Below are positions 26,436 to 34,687 of a stretch of DNA of 64,000 nucleotides, one piece after another. A program made the translations under genes and the position numbers. The stretch comes from AP-15 sp963790875 (GTDB lineage: Bacteria; Pseudomonadota; Alphaproteobacteria; ATCC43930; CGMCC-115725): positions 1,612,001-1,676,000 of the forward strand of contig CAWBQT010000003.1 of NCBI GenBank assembly GCA_963790875.1, read 5' to 3'. Position 1 is the stretch's first letter; the number at the start of each line of letters is the position of its first letter. Under the pieces are notes generated by a model that worked only from the letters and a program-made list of their open reading frames with translations, was not told the DNA's origin and did not search any database.

Positions 26436-28544
26436 ATGCGCGCGATTTTGCTGCTCAAGGTCTTGCCGATAATCGCCCTGACGCTGGCAATGGCGGCATT
26501 TGCACCGGTGCGCGCAGACGGGCTGCCGACGCCCCAGGATCTGGTCAGGCCGAGCCTTGTCGCAGAAGCGCAAGCGGTGGCGCCGGACTCGGTCCTGTGG
26601 CTCGATCTGCGCCTCGAAACGAAGCCCGGCTGGCACACCTACTGGCGCAATCCCGGCGATGCCGGCCTGCCGACAGCGATCAAGTGGAGCCTGCCGTCGG
26701 GGTTCTCGGCCGGCGCCATCCGCTGGCCGATGCCGCGACGCATCATTCAGGGTGGCGCGGGGACTTACGGCTACATTGGCACCGTCGATCTGCTCGTGCC
26801 GGTCACCGCGTCGAAATCGCTGGTGCCGGGCCGATCGGCGACGCTGGCAGCGGCGGCATCGTGGCTTGTCTGCAAGGAGATCTGCATCCCGGACAGCGCC
26901 AGATTGTCGCTCGTCCTGCCGGTCGCGGTGGCGCCGCCGTCGGCGGATCCCGCGGTCGCCCCTTTGTTTGCCGCCGCGCGCCGACGGTTGCCGGTGCCGG
27001 CCCCGTTCGAGGTTCGTTTTGCCGTATCGGCGAGCGATTTGCGGCTTAGCGTGCCGGAGTCCGCGCTGGCCGGTTTGCGCGATTCGACCGGGGCGTTTTT
27101 TCCGTTTGGCGACCGGTTGATCGACAATGCCGGCACGCCGCGCGTCGAGCGGCGCGCCGACGGCCTCGATATCGTGCTGAAGAAAAGCGCGACCGCCGCG
27201 GCGGCGCCGGCGACCCTGGACGGGGTGCTGCTGTTGCGCGGTGCCGGCGGCCCCGAACGCGCCTTCGACATCAGCGCCAACCCGCTTCCGCCGGCCCCAG
27301 CCGCAGCCGGTCCCTTGTGGTGGCAGGCGCTGCTCTTTGCTGTCCTCGGCGGCGTCGTGCTCAACGCGATGCCCTGTGTCTTTCCGATCCTGTCCTTGAA
27401 AATCCTGGTTCTGGCCCAGCAGGCGCACGAGCGGCGCCGCGAGCGGATCGTGCATGGGCTGGCCTATACCGCAGGGATCATCGCCAGCTTTGCCGCACTC
27501 GGCGGCGCATCGCTGATCGCGCGGACTGCCGGGCAAGCCGTCGGCTGGGGCTTTCAATTGCAATCGCCGGTGTTTGTCGCGCTGATCGCCTATTTGTTGT
27601 TCGCGATGGGGCTGAGCCTCTCCGGGGCCGTGGCGTTCGGCGGGTTCGCGACCGGGCTCGGCGGCGGCATCCTGGCCGGACGATCGGGGGTCATTGAGAG
27701 CTTTTGCACCGGGGTGCTGGCGAGCGTGGTCGCGACACCGTGCACCGCGCCGTTCATGGGAGCGGCAATCGGTTTCGCGTTGCTGGCGCCGGCGGCGGTG
27801 GCACTCGGGATTTTCTTGGCGTTGGGCTTGGGTCTTGCCGCACCCTTTCTGCTGACGACATTGATGCCCGGTTTGCGGCGGATTTTCCCGCGACCCGGCG
27901 CCTGGATGGACCTCGTCAAGCAAATCCTGGCGTTTCCGCTTTATTTGACGGTTGCGTGGCTGCTTTGGGTGCTGATCCAAGAGGTCGGCCCGCACAGATG
28001 CTTCGCCGCCTTGCTCGGGCTGGTCCTGGTCGGGTTCGCCGTCTGGGTCTTTGGACAAACGCGCTCGGCCGCCCGCCGTGGCCGGCGCCTCGGCGGCGCA
28101 TTTGCCGGCGTCGCGGCGCTGGCCGCGCTTCTCGTCGCCGCATCTTTCGCTTCGACCGACTATGGCGCGGCTCGCGCCGATGCCGATACCGACAGCCCGT
28201 CACGCCTCAGCTATCGGCCCTTCAGTCTCGAACGGCTCGCCGCGCTAGAGCGGGAGGGTAAGCCCATCTTTGTCAATTTGACCGCCGCGTGGTGTATCAC
28301 CTGCCTCGTCAACGAGCGCGTGGCACTCGACAACGACGCCGTCGCAAAGGCCTTTGTCACTCGCGGCATCGTGCCGCTCAAAGGCGATTGGACCAGCGGC
28401 AACCGCGAGATCACCGAGTTTCTGCAGCGGTTCGGCCGCAACGGCGTCCCTCTTTATCTTTACTACGCCGGGACGCGTCAGCCCGTCATCCTGCCGCAAA
28501 TTCTGACTGCCGCGATCGTGCTCGGCGCAATCGGCAAGACCTGA
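26436..28544 (+). CDS. DsbD/ScsB-family thiol:disulfide transporter
   Basis: The protein carries electrons from cytoplasmic thioredoxin across the inner membrane to periplasmic thiol proteins. A signal peptide is followed by a periplasmic domain with a cysteine pair in LVCKEICIPD, then a polytopic domain with MPCVFPILSLK and ATPCTAPFMGAA, each holding a redox Cys, and a C-terminal thioredoxin-like domain with AAWCITCLVNERVAL. At 702 residues and with the CKEIC motif it is closer to ScsB than to classic DsbD. The start is ATG 26436. The redoxin gene follows 19 bases later, a likely redox partner. Confidence 0.88.
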   Translation: MRAILLLKVLPIIALTLAMAAFAPVRADGLPTPQDLVRPSLVAEAQAVAPDSVLWLDLRLETKPGWHTYWRNPGDAGLPTAIKWSLPSGFSAGAIRWPMPRRIIQGGAGTYGYIGTVDLLVPVTASKSLVPGRSATLAAAASWLVCKEICIPDSARLSLVLPVAVAPPSADPAVAPLFAAARRRLPVPAPFEVRFAVSASDLRLSVPESALAGLRDSTGAFFPFGDRLIDNAGTPRVERRADGLDIVLKKSATAAAAPATLDGVLLLRGAGGPERAFDISANPLPPAPAAAGPLWWQALLFAVLGGVVLNAMPCVFPILSLKILVLAQQAHERRRERIVHGLAYTAGIIASFAALGGASLIARTAGQAVGWGFQLQSPVFVALIAYLLFAMGLSLSGAVAFGGFATGLGGGILAGRSGVIESFCTGVLASVVATPCTAPFMGAAIGFALLAPAAVALGIFLALGLGLAAPFLLTTLMPGLRRIFPRPGAWMDLVKQILAFPLYLTVAWLLWVLIQEVGPHRCFAALLGLVLVGFAVWVFGQTRSAARRGRRLGGAFAGVAALAALLVAASFASTDYGAARADADTDSPSRLSYRPFSLERLAALEREGKPIFVNLTAAWCITCLVNERVALDNDAVAKAFVTRGIVPLKGDWTSGNREITEFLQRFGRNGVPLYLYYAGTRQPVILPQILTAAIVLGAIGKT

Positions 28545-28563
28545 GGTGAAAGGAGAGCGGATC

Positions 28564-29187
28564 ATGTGGAGGCGTCTTCCAGCCTGCATCGCGTTGTTCG
28601 CCGCCATCGCCGTCGGTGCGGCACTGTCCGCCGGCGGCGCGGGTGCTGCGCCCGAGGTCCGGCCCGGGGCGCCCGCCCCGGCCTTTGCCGCCCGTGATGT
28701 GGCCGGCCAGCCGGTCTACCTGCAGAACTACGCCGGCAAAATTATCGTGCTCGAATGGACGAATGACGCCTGCCCGTTTTGCGGCAAGCACTACGACAGC
28801 GGCAATATGCAGGCATTGCAGCGAAAATACACCGGCGAGGGGGTGGTCTGGCTGACGATTGCCTCGTCCGGCAATGTGTCGGCGGCCGAGGTCAGGGCCG
28901 ATCTTGCCCGCTGGCACGCCACACCGACCGATTTCCTGCTCGATCCCGGCGGTGCGATGGCCAAGCTCTACGACGCGCGCGCGACGCCGAACATGGTCGT
29001 CATCGGCCGCGACGGACGGATCGCCTATATGGGGGCGATCGACGACAGGCCCTCAACCGACCTCGCCGACATCAAAACAGCACACAATTATGTCGCCGCC
29101 GCACTCGACGCGGTCGCCGCGGGCCAACCGGTGGCGGTGACGGCCGTTCCCGCCTACGGCTGTGCGATCAAGTACCAGGGCGAGTGA
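28564..29187 (+). CDS. secreted redoxin (AhpC/TSA-like thioredoxin fold)
   Basis: The 207-residue product has a signal peptide (MWRRLPACIALFAAIAVGAA) and a redoxin domain with GAPAPAFAARDVAGQPVYLQ, the CxxC-type active site in NDACPFCGKHY and TPNMVVIGRDGRIAYMGAID. It probably works in the periplasm, reduced by the DsbD/ScsB protein encoded just upstream. I start at ATG 28564, after GGAGAGCGG. Its stop overlaps the GTG start of the next gene (GTGA). Confidence 0.85.
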   Translation: MWRRLPACIALFAAIAVGAALSAGGAGAAPEVRPGAPAPAFAARDVAGQPVYLQNYAGKIIVLEWTNDACPFCGKHYDSGNMQALQRKYTGEGVVWLTIASSGNVSAAEVRADLARWHATPTDFLLDPGGAMAKLYDARATPNMVVIGRDGRIAYMGAIDDRPSTDLADIKTAHNYVAAALDAVAAGQPVAVTAVPAYGCAIKYQGE

Positions 29188-29980
29188 TACCGGTTCGGCC
29201 GATCCCCGTTATCGCGGCATTGGCGGCGGCATTTTTTGTCGGTGCTGCCGACGCCCAGCAGACCGGACAGCTGACGCTGCCGGGCGTCACGGTCACCGCC
29301 CCGCCCTTCGTGCCGCTGTATCTGCGGCCCGGCAACGGGCTGAAGGCGTTCCAAAGGAACCCCTATTTCGGGAACAACCGGGTGGAGGAGGACAAGTTCA
29401 CGCCGGTAGCGTGCGACGACGACATCGCTCGCGTCGCGCCGGTTTCGACCGGCAGCTGCCGCGAAGGATATCACCTGGTCCCGGCCTATCTGCACGGGAC
29501 CGACCGCCACTGGCGCAACACCTGCCAGATCGATCACGACGTGACGATTTATGATGCCGGCGGCCTGTCGGTCGAGGCGGATGTTTTGTCTTTGACCCCT
29601 ATAAGATTACGGCCGGCGGGCCGCCTGGGCGCGATTGCTATGTTGCCGGTTATAGCGGCTATGACCAGGAAGACTTTCAGGACATGAACCGGGTCACGCG
29701 GCGCCACCGATTGGCACGACCTGCAGGGCAAGACTTGCGATTGGCGTGACCTGAGCGTCGCTTGCCAGGCGAAATCGATGAAGTTTTCTACGGGCCGCAC
29801 CATTGCATCGCCGTTCGCCGGCCGGGCCCGCGCTGGGACGCGGGCTATGTCTGGGATGCTCACCGCCACAGCATCTGCCGGACTTACACGGTAAGCCTGC
29901 AACCCGACGACATCGCGCGCGCCCCGCTGCAAGTTCGGACATACGACCCGGTGGGCAATATCGCGCGCCCGCCGAAGTAG
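29184..29980 (+). pseudogene. Cys-rich secreted hypothetical protein, three frame breaks
   Basis: From a GTG overlapping the redoxin stop, the frame gives a signal peptide (IPVIAALAAAFFVGAADA) and a mature part with CDDDIARV, GSCREGYHL and NTCQIDHD. The sequence then continues in other frames: FDPYKITAGGPPGRDCYVAG, then TDWHDLQGKTCDWRDLSVAC, then EVFYGPHHCIAVRRPGPRWD up to the stop at 29980. Breaks are near 29575-29590, 29697-29705 and 29765. The reassembled protein of about 260 residues has roughly nine cysteines and would suit a disulfide-handling locus. I do not recognise the family. Confidence 0.55.
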
Positions 29981-30390
29981 AGGCGCGCAGACCCGAGCGA
30001 CCTCGCGGCCTCTCTCTCCCGTCGCTCTCTCCCGTCCCCCTCTATCTGCACGCCCACCTCGTCGACAAAGGGGTGGTGCTCCTGCTCATGCCCATAAGGC
30101 CTGTACCGCTTGAGCGCTAGCACTAGCTCTGCTTGACGCGCCTCGCGCAGCGTGGCGTCGTCCTTCCAGGCGGCGGCTACCTCGGGAGAAGCAGGGCCTA
30201 GCTCGGGCTCGTTGGCGATTGGATCACCGACCCCTTCTTCCGGGTATGACGCCGGCGTTGGGACGACAGCCGGTTGATCAGAGCTTCTGATCGGCCGCGC
30301 TCGACGAGCTGGCGATCGAAGTCGCCTTGGCACGGCTCGTCGGTCTGAGGCAAACCCTTGTTGCCCTTGGGGCTTCGCTTGCGACCGGTC
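29981..30390. other. gap downstream of flhB, possible decayed coding remnant
   Basis: About 410 bases between the broken secreted-protein gene and the flhB stop. Two minus-strand frames (about 30200-30390 and 29998-30270) read charged, protein-like sequence, such as RQLVERGRSEAL and AWKDDATLREARQAELVLAL, and could be one frameshifted gene. No family is recognised and both run into neighbouring genes, so I do not call a CDS. Confidence 0.3.
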
Positions 30391-31527
30391 TCAAGCAGCA
30401 AATTCCGGCGGGGGATCGAAGCGCTGATCCTGCGGCGCGGGCGGCGACGGACGTCCCACTGCGGCGGCCGCGCGCAACCGGTAGACATAGGCTAAGACCT
30501 CGGCGACGGGGGGATAGAGCGCTACCGGGATCTCGTCTTCGAGTTCGACAAAGCGGCAGATCGCCCGCGCCAATGGCGCAGCTTCGATGACCGGAACCCG
30601 ATGCTCGGTCGCGATCTCGCGGATGCGCTGGGCGACGAGGCCCGTCCCCTTGGCGACGAGCCGCGGGGCCCGCATCTTGTCCTCCCGGTATTGCAGTGCG
30701 GCGGCATAGTGCTCGGGGTTGGTGACGACGACGTCGGCCTTGGGCACCTCGGCCGCCATGCGCATGCGCGCCATTCTGCGGCGCAGCAGTCTGATCCGGC
30801 GCCGGGTCTGCGGGCTCCCGTCGAGTTCGTGCAGTTCGTCCTTGACCTCTTGCCGGCTCATCTTGAGCCGGTCGCGATGGGCCCAGACCTGATAGGGCAC
30901 TTCGAGCACGGCGAGCCCCGCCAGGCATGCCGACAACACCAGAAAAATCCGGCTCCACAGCAGCGCGGCGAGCCCGGCCGCACGCGGCCAGCTTTCGGCC
31001 GCGGCGCCGATGAAATCGGGCGCCCGACTGCGGATCAAATAAAAGGCGAGCGCACCGATCGCGACAAACTTGATCATTGCCTTCAACAATTCGACCCATG
31101 CCGTCCGCGATACCAGTTCGCGCAATCGGCGCAGCGGATTGACGCGCCCGAAATCGGGGGTCAGCGGCTGCGCCGAAAAGTGCCAGCCGCCGACCAGGAT
31201 ATCGGCGGCAACGCCAACCGCAGCCGTCGCCAGCGAAAAGATGACGACGACGGCGAGACCCGGCCGGACGACCACACTGACCACGGCCAGGAGGTGTTCC
31301 GGGTCGTGCAGCCGTGCCGCGTCGATGCTCAGGCCGCGGCGCAGGCAAAGCTCGAGAAGTTCAACGAGCCTCGCACCGCCCAGGCCGAGGACCGCGGCGC
31401 CGGCGACGAGCACCGCGCCGGACGACACCGCGTGGGCCCGCGGCACCAAGCCCTCTTCGCGCGCCTTCGCCAGCCGGCGCGCGCTCGGCTGTTCGGTTTT
31501 GTTGGCGTCGTCGCCGCGTTCGCTCAC
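30391..31527 (-). CDS. flhB: export-gate switch protein FlhB
   Basis: FlhB sits in the inner membrane and switches export from hook to filament substrates. The N-terminal part is typical (NKTEQPSARRLAKAREEGLV), followed by four membrane segments and the cytoplasmic domain with SRQEVKDELHELDGSPQTR. The self-cleavage site, normally NPTH, reads NPEH here (ADVVVTNPEHYAAAL). I start at GTG 31527, which overlaps the fliR stop (GTGA); the longer frame to 31755 is not family-like. It is the last gene of the large flagellar operon. Length is 378 residues. Confidence 0.93.
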   Translation of the reverse strand: MSERGDDANKTEQPSARRLAKAREEGLVPRAHAVSSGAVLVAGAAVLGLGGARLVELLELCLRRGLSIDAARLHDPEHLLAVVSVVVRPGLAVVVIFSLATAAVGVAADILVGGWHFSAQPLTPDFGRVNPLRRLRELVSRTAWVELLKAMIKFVAIGALAFYLIRSRAPDFIGAAAESWPRAAGLAALLWSRIFLVLSACLAGLAVLEVPYQVWAHRDRLKMSRQEVKDELHELDGSPQTRRRIRLLRRRMARMRMAAEVPKADVVVTNPEHYAAALQYREDKMRAPRLVAKGTGLVAQRIREIATEHRVPVIEAAPLARAICRFVELEDEIPVALYPPVAEVLAYVYRLRAAAAVGRPSPPAPQDQRFDPPPEFAA

Positions 31528-32309
31528 AGCGGGTGACCCGTCAGGGCAGCTCCGCCCAGCTTCCAGCCGATCTCGATCATGTGCTCGACCGCCGGGACAA
31601 AGAACGGCAGCAAGCCGATCGTGGCGGCGAGGCCGACCCAAATGAACACGGAAAAGCCGACCGACATCAGGTTGATCTGCGGCGCCACGCGGGATACGAG
31701 CGCCACCGCCAAATGCGCCGCTGCGAGGATGGCAACGACCGGCAAGGCCAGCCACACGCCCATCTCGAACAGCAAAGAGCCGGCCGCCGCGAGGGTCTGC
31801 CAGCCCGGCAACGTGATCCCGGCGCCGGGCGCAATCGGAACGAGCGTAAAGCTTTTCGCCAACACGCCGAGCAGGATCAGATGACCATTCAGGCAGAGAA
31901 ACAGCAACAGCCCGACAAGGTTGAAGAAATCAGACATGACGGGCACTTGGAACTGACTCTGGATATCGATGAGCCCGGCAAACCCAAAGCCCATCTGCAG
32001 CCCGACGAGATCGCCGGCGAAAGCCATCGCACCAAGGGTCAGCCGCATCGCAAATCCGATTGCGAGACCGACGGCCACCTGCTCGACGACGAGCAGCGGC
32101 ATGGCCCAGGACAGGACGAGCGGCGCCGACGGCTGGACCGCGGCGGCGAGCAGGACGGCAATCAGAAAAGCGAGTGCCACCTTTACCCGCGCCGGGATCG
32201 CGAGCGAACCGAAGCCCGGCGCCGCCGCGAACAGAGCCAGTGTGCGCAGAAAGGGCCAGAAGAAGCTGCCGAGCCAGCGGTAGAGGTCAGCGTCGCTGAA
32301 GGTCAGCAC
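31524..32309 (-). CDS. fliR: export-gate protein FliR
   Basis: FliR is a hydrophobic component of the FliPQR export channel. The 261-residue product has about six membrane segments and the conserved stretch LVGLQMGFGFAGLIDIQSQF, with ARVKVALAFLIAVLL early and APQINLMSVGFSVFIWVGLA late, all typical. It lies four bases after fliQ and overlaps flhB by four bases. Confidence 0.94.
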   Translation of the reverse strand: MLTFSDADLYRWLGSFFWPFLRTLALFAAAPGFGSLAIPARVKVALAFLIAVLLAAAVQPSAPLVLSWAMPLLVVEQVAVGLAIGFAMRLTLGAMAFAGDLVGLQMGFGFAGLIDIQSQFQVPVMSDFFNLVGLLLFLCLNGHLILLGVLAKSFTLVPIAPGAGITLPGWQTLAAAGSLLFEMGVWLALPVVAILAAAHLAVALVSRVAPQINLMSVGFSVFIWVGLAATIGLLPFFVPAVEHMIEIGWKLGGAALTGHPL

Positions 32310-32313
32310 GGGT

Positions 32314-32583
32314 CTACCCGGAGAATAATCCGATACCCATTACCGCGCGCTCGGCGTAGCCGACCACCTGGGTGAAGGCCCAAGACGCCATGAGACAGAG
32401 CACCAGCAGCACCGCGACGAAGCGCGGCACAAAGCTCAGGGTAAAATCGTTGATCCGGGTGCCCGCCTGGAACAAGCCGACAACAATCCCGGTGAGTATC
32501 GCTGTCAGCAGCAGCGGAGTGGCGAGCGTCAGCACGACGATCAGCATCCCGCGCGCCGCCGCCAGGACGAATTCCGGGCTCAT
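32314..32583 (-). CDS. fliQ: export-gate protein FliQ (fliPQR copy)
   Basis: The 89-residue protein has two membrane helices with the family centre GIVVGLFQAGTRINDFTLSF. It departs from the usual ATQINE.TLSF.PK at two places (GTRIND and VPRF). ATG 32583 overlaps the fliP stop (ATGA). It is in the expected place between fliP and fliR. A second FliQ is encoded at 41810-42073, so this cluster has two. Confidence 0.92.
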   Translation of the reverse strand: MSPEFVLAAARGMLIVVLTLATPLLLTAILTGIVVGLFQAGTRINDFTLSFVPRFVAVLLVLCLMASWAFTQVVGYAERAVMGIGLFSG

Positions 32584-33335
32584 CGCAGAAATCCCTCTGC
32601 CAGCGAGCCGATCACCAACGTCCAGCCGTTGACGAGGACAAACAGGGCGAGCTTCAGCGGCAGCGAAACAGTGGCAGGCGACACCAGCATCATGCCGAGC
32701 GACATCATCACCGCGGCGACGACAATGTCGATGACGAGAAACGGCAGAAAGATCAAAAAGCCGATCTCGAACCCGCTCTTGAGCTCGGAGGTGACGAAAG
32801 CCGGCACGAGCACCCGAAACGGCACGTCGCGCGCGCTCGGATAGGTCGCGCCGCCGGCCAGTTTCGCGAAAAGACCGAGATCGTCGCGGCGCGTCTGTTT
32901 CAGCATGAAGTCGTGCAGTGGCAGTTGAGCCTTGTCGATCGCTACTTCGGTAGAAATCCGGTTGTCGAGCAGCGGCTGCAAGGCCTCGTGGTTGATTTGC
33001 GAGAAGACCGGTGCCATGACGAACATCGTCAAGAACAATGCGAGGCCGATCAGCACCTGGTTCGGCGGCGTCTGGGTCAAGCCCAAGGCCTGCCGCAGCA
33101 ACGACAAGACGATGATGATCCGGGTGAAGGCAGTGGTCGTCAACAAGAGCGCCGGCAGAAATGCCAGCCCGGTCATCAGCAGCAGCACCTGGACCGGCAG
33201 CGTGTAGTTCTGGCCGCCGTGTCCGTCGGGCTGCATGTCGAGCAGACCGACACCCGCTGCGTGGGTTGCGGCGATCGGCATCAGGCAGGCTGCGGCCGCC
33301 GTGGCGGCACGCCAGAATGTCATTCCCCGCGCCAT
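32580..33335 (-). CDS. fliP: export-gate protein FliP
   Basis: FliP forms the core of the export channel with FliQ and FliR. A cleavable signal (TFWRAATAAAACLMPIAATH) precedes the family sequence: SLLRQALGLTQTPPNQVLIG, then FVMAPVFSQINHEALQPLLD and PAFVTSELKSGFEIGFLIFL, ending near LVNGWTLVIGSLAEGFLR. I start at ATG 33335 (MARGMTF); ATG 33323 is possible. The start lies within the fliO end and the stop overlaps fliQ. Confidence 0.95.
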   Translation of the reverse strand: MARGMTFWRAATAAAACLMPIAATHAAGVGLLDMQPDGHGGQNYTLPVQVLLLMTGLAFLPALLLTTTAFTRIIIVLSLLRQALGLTQTPPNQVLIGLALFLTMFVMAPVFSQINHEALQPLLDNRISTEVAIDKAQLPLHDFMLKQTRRDDLGLFAKLAGGATYPSARDVPFRVLVPAFVTSELKSGFEIGFLIFLPFLVIDIVVAAVMMSLGMMLVSPATVSLPLKLALFVLVNGWTLVIGSLAEGFLR

Positions 33336-33655
33336 TTTTCCCTCGCCTTGCGGACGACGTCGGCAAAGGCGGCACTCGCCGGCGCGGCGGGCGGCAGAGG
33401 CGTCGGCAGTTCGCAGAGCAGCGAAATCGCGCCCGCGCTCACGCCAATCACCAGCTGCTTGGCGCCGACAGCGATCACATACAGCCGTTCTCGAGGGCCG
33501 AGGCTCAGCCCGCGAATGATCCGGCAGTCGTCGTTGCGCGGCACGAAGCCGTTGGGCCGCGTCCGGCGGAGCGCCCAGGCCGCCGCCGCGAGCAGTACGA
33601 TGATGACGCCGAGACCCAGCGACAGCGGGGGCAGACCGTCCATCTGATACGCCAC
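33320..33655 (-). CDS. fliO: export-gate assembly protein FliO
   Basis: FliO helps assemble FliP. The roughly 111-residue product has one N-terminal membrane segment (LGLGVIIVLLAAAAWALRRT) and a cytoplasmic FliO-type domain with RIIRGLSLGPRERLYVIAVG and KQLVIGVSAGAISLLCELP. GTG 33655 is chosen because AAGGA lies eight bases upstream; ATG 33643 is further from any ribosome site. It lies between fliL and fliP, overlapping fliP by 16 bases. Confidence 0.88.
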   Translation of the reverse strand: MAYQMDGLPPLSLGLGVIIVLLAAAAWALRRTRPNGFVPRNDDCRIIRGLSLGPRERLYVIAVGAKQLVIGVSAGAISLLCELPTPLPPAAPASAAFADVVRKAREKWRGE

Positions 33656-33666
33656 GGGCGTGATCC

Positions 33667-34203
33667 TTATTCGACAACCAGCGTCGTGAACAAGACGTTC
33701 TGCACCACGTCGTCGCTCTGACTGTCGGCGACCAGCCGCTTTACTTCTGCAGCCCCGTACTGGCGCAGCAACAGATGGTTGGCGGCGGCAATCAGGGCGT
33801 GGCGCAATCGTTCGACCCCGGCCGGGGTGCCGACGTCTTCGGCCTTGAAGGCGAGGACGGTCTGGCGCATCGCGTCTTCGAGCTCGGGTGATATAGCGGT
33901 GATGGCGTTGCCCGCCTCTTTTCCCGATAGCTTCAGGGTGAGCCCCAATTGCACGAAGTTCGTGCTGCCGGCGCCATCGGCAAGGCTGACGACAAACGGC
34001 TTCAAATCGAGATAGGACGGCGGCGCGACGACGGGCTCTTTGGCGATACTCGCCGATTGCCGTGGCATCCAGTACCAATAGCCGGCGCCGCCGGCGAGTA
34101 CGGCGATTGCCACGAAAAGCAGCCCGATAATTATCCACAACCGAAATCGACCGCGGCCACGCTGCTTGGGCCCGATTGCGGCGGTCTCATTCAACTCGGT
34201 CAT
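33667..34203 (-). CDS. fliL: flagellar basal-body protein FliL
   Basis: FliL is a single-pass membrane protein near the stator. The product has a cytoplasmic tail, one membrane helix (LWIIIGLLFVAIAVLAGGAG) and a periplasmic domain with SYLDLKPFVVSLADGAGSTN and the C-terminal LVADSQSDDVVQNVLFTTLV, close to the family ending. Length 178 is normal. It lies 15 bases after fliJ and 11 before fliO. Confidence 0.92.
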   Translation of the reverse strand: MTELNETAAIGPKQRGRGRFRLWIIIGLLFVAIAVLAGGAGYWYWMPRQSASIAKEPVVAPPSYLDLKPFVVSLADGAGSTNFVQLGLTLKLSGKEAGNAITAISPELEDAMRQTVLAFKAEDVGTPAGVERLRHALIAAANHLLLRQYGAAEVKRLVADSQSDDVVQNVLFTTLVVE

Positions 34204-34218
34204 CTCGCAAAATTCCGC

Positions 34219-34680
34219 TTATTCGTCAAATTTGCCCGCATCGAAAACCGGCCTGGACGCCGCTGCGGCGCGCGACAATGCCTCGTCTGTCTCCACGCGC
34301 ATCCGCTGCGACGTTTTCGCTGCGGCGCGTGTGGCAATCCGCTCCGCCAAAATCTCGTAACTCCGTTTGTCACGGCGGGCATCGACCACTGTTTGCCATT
34401 GGCGGGCACAGGCCGCCTCGAGTTGTCCGAGCTCGTCCGTTTGGTGCGCGACAACCGCTTCGATCTGTCCGATGAAGCCGACATGGGTGACGATCGAGCC
34501 GGCCCGCGCGCCCTGCTGCAGTTCGGTTTGCGTGCGCTCGCGGTACACCTCGCGATGCTGATGCAGCAGTTCGAGCTTGTGCTTGGCGTCGTCGTACTGG
34601 GCATTCAGCCTTTGCCAGGCCGCAACTGCCGCATCGGCGCGGCGTACTGCCAGTTTGATCAATGTGTCGAGCCCTGACAT
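34219..34680 (-). CDS. fliJ: FliJ-like export coupling protein
   Basis: FliJ is the coiled-coil stalk of the FliI ATPase ring. The product is 153 residues from ATG 34680 (MSGLDTLIKLAVRRAD) and almost entirely helical with heptad spacing (AQYDDAKHKLELLHQHREVY). Sequence conservation in FliJ is low, so identification leans on its length, coiled coil and place directly after fliI (seven-base gap) and before fliL. Confidence 0.78.
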   Translation of the reverse strand: MSGLDTLIKLAVRRADAAVAAWQRLNAQYDDAKHKLELLHQHREVYRERTQTELQQGARAGSIVTHVGFIGQIEAVVAHQTDELGQLEAACARQWQTVVDARRDKRSYEILAERIATRAAAKTSQRMRVETDEALSRAAAASRPVFDAGKFDE

Positions 34681-34687
34681 GGCCGCC

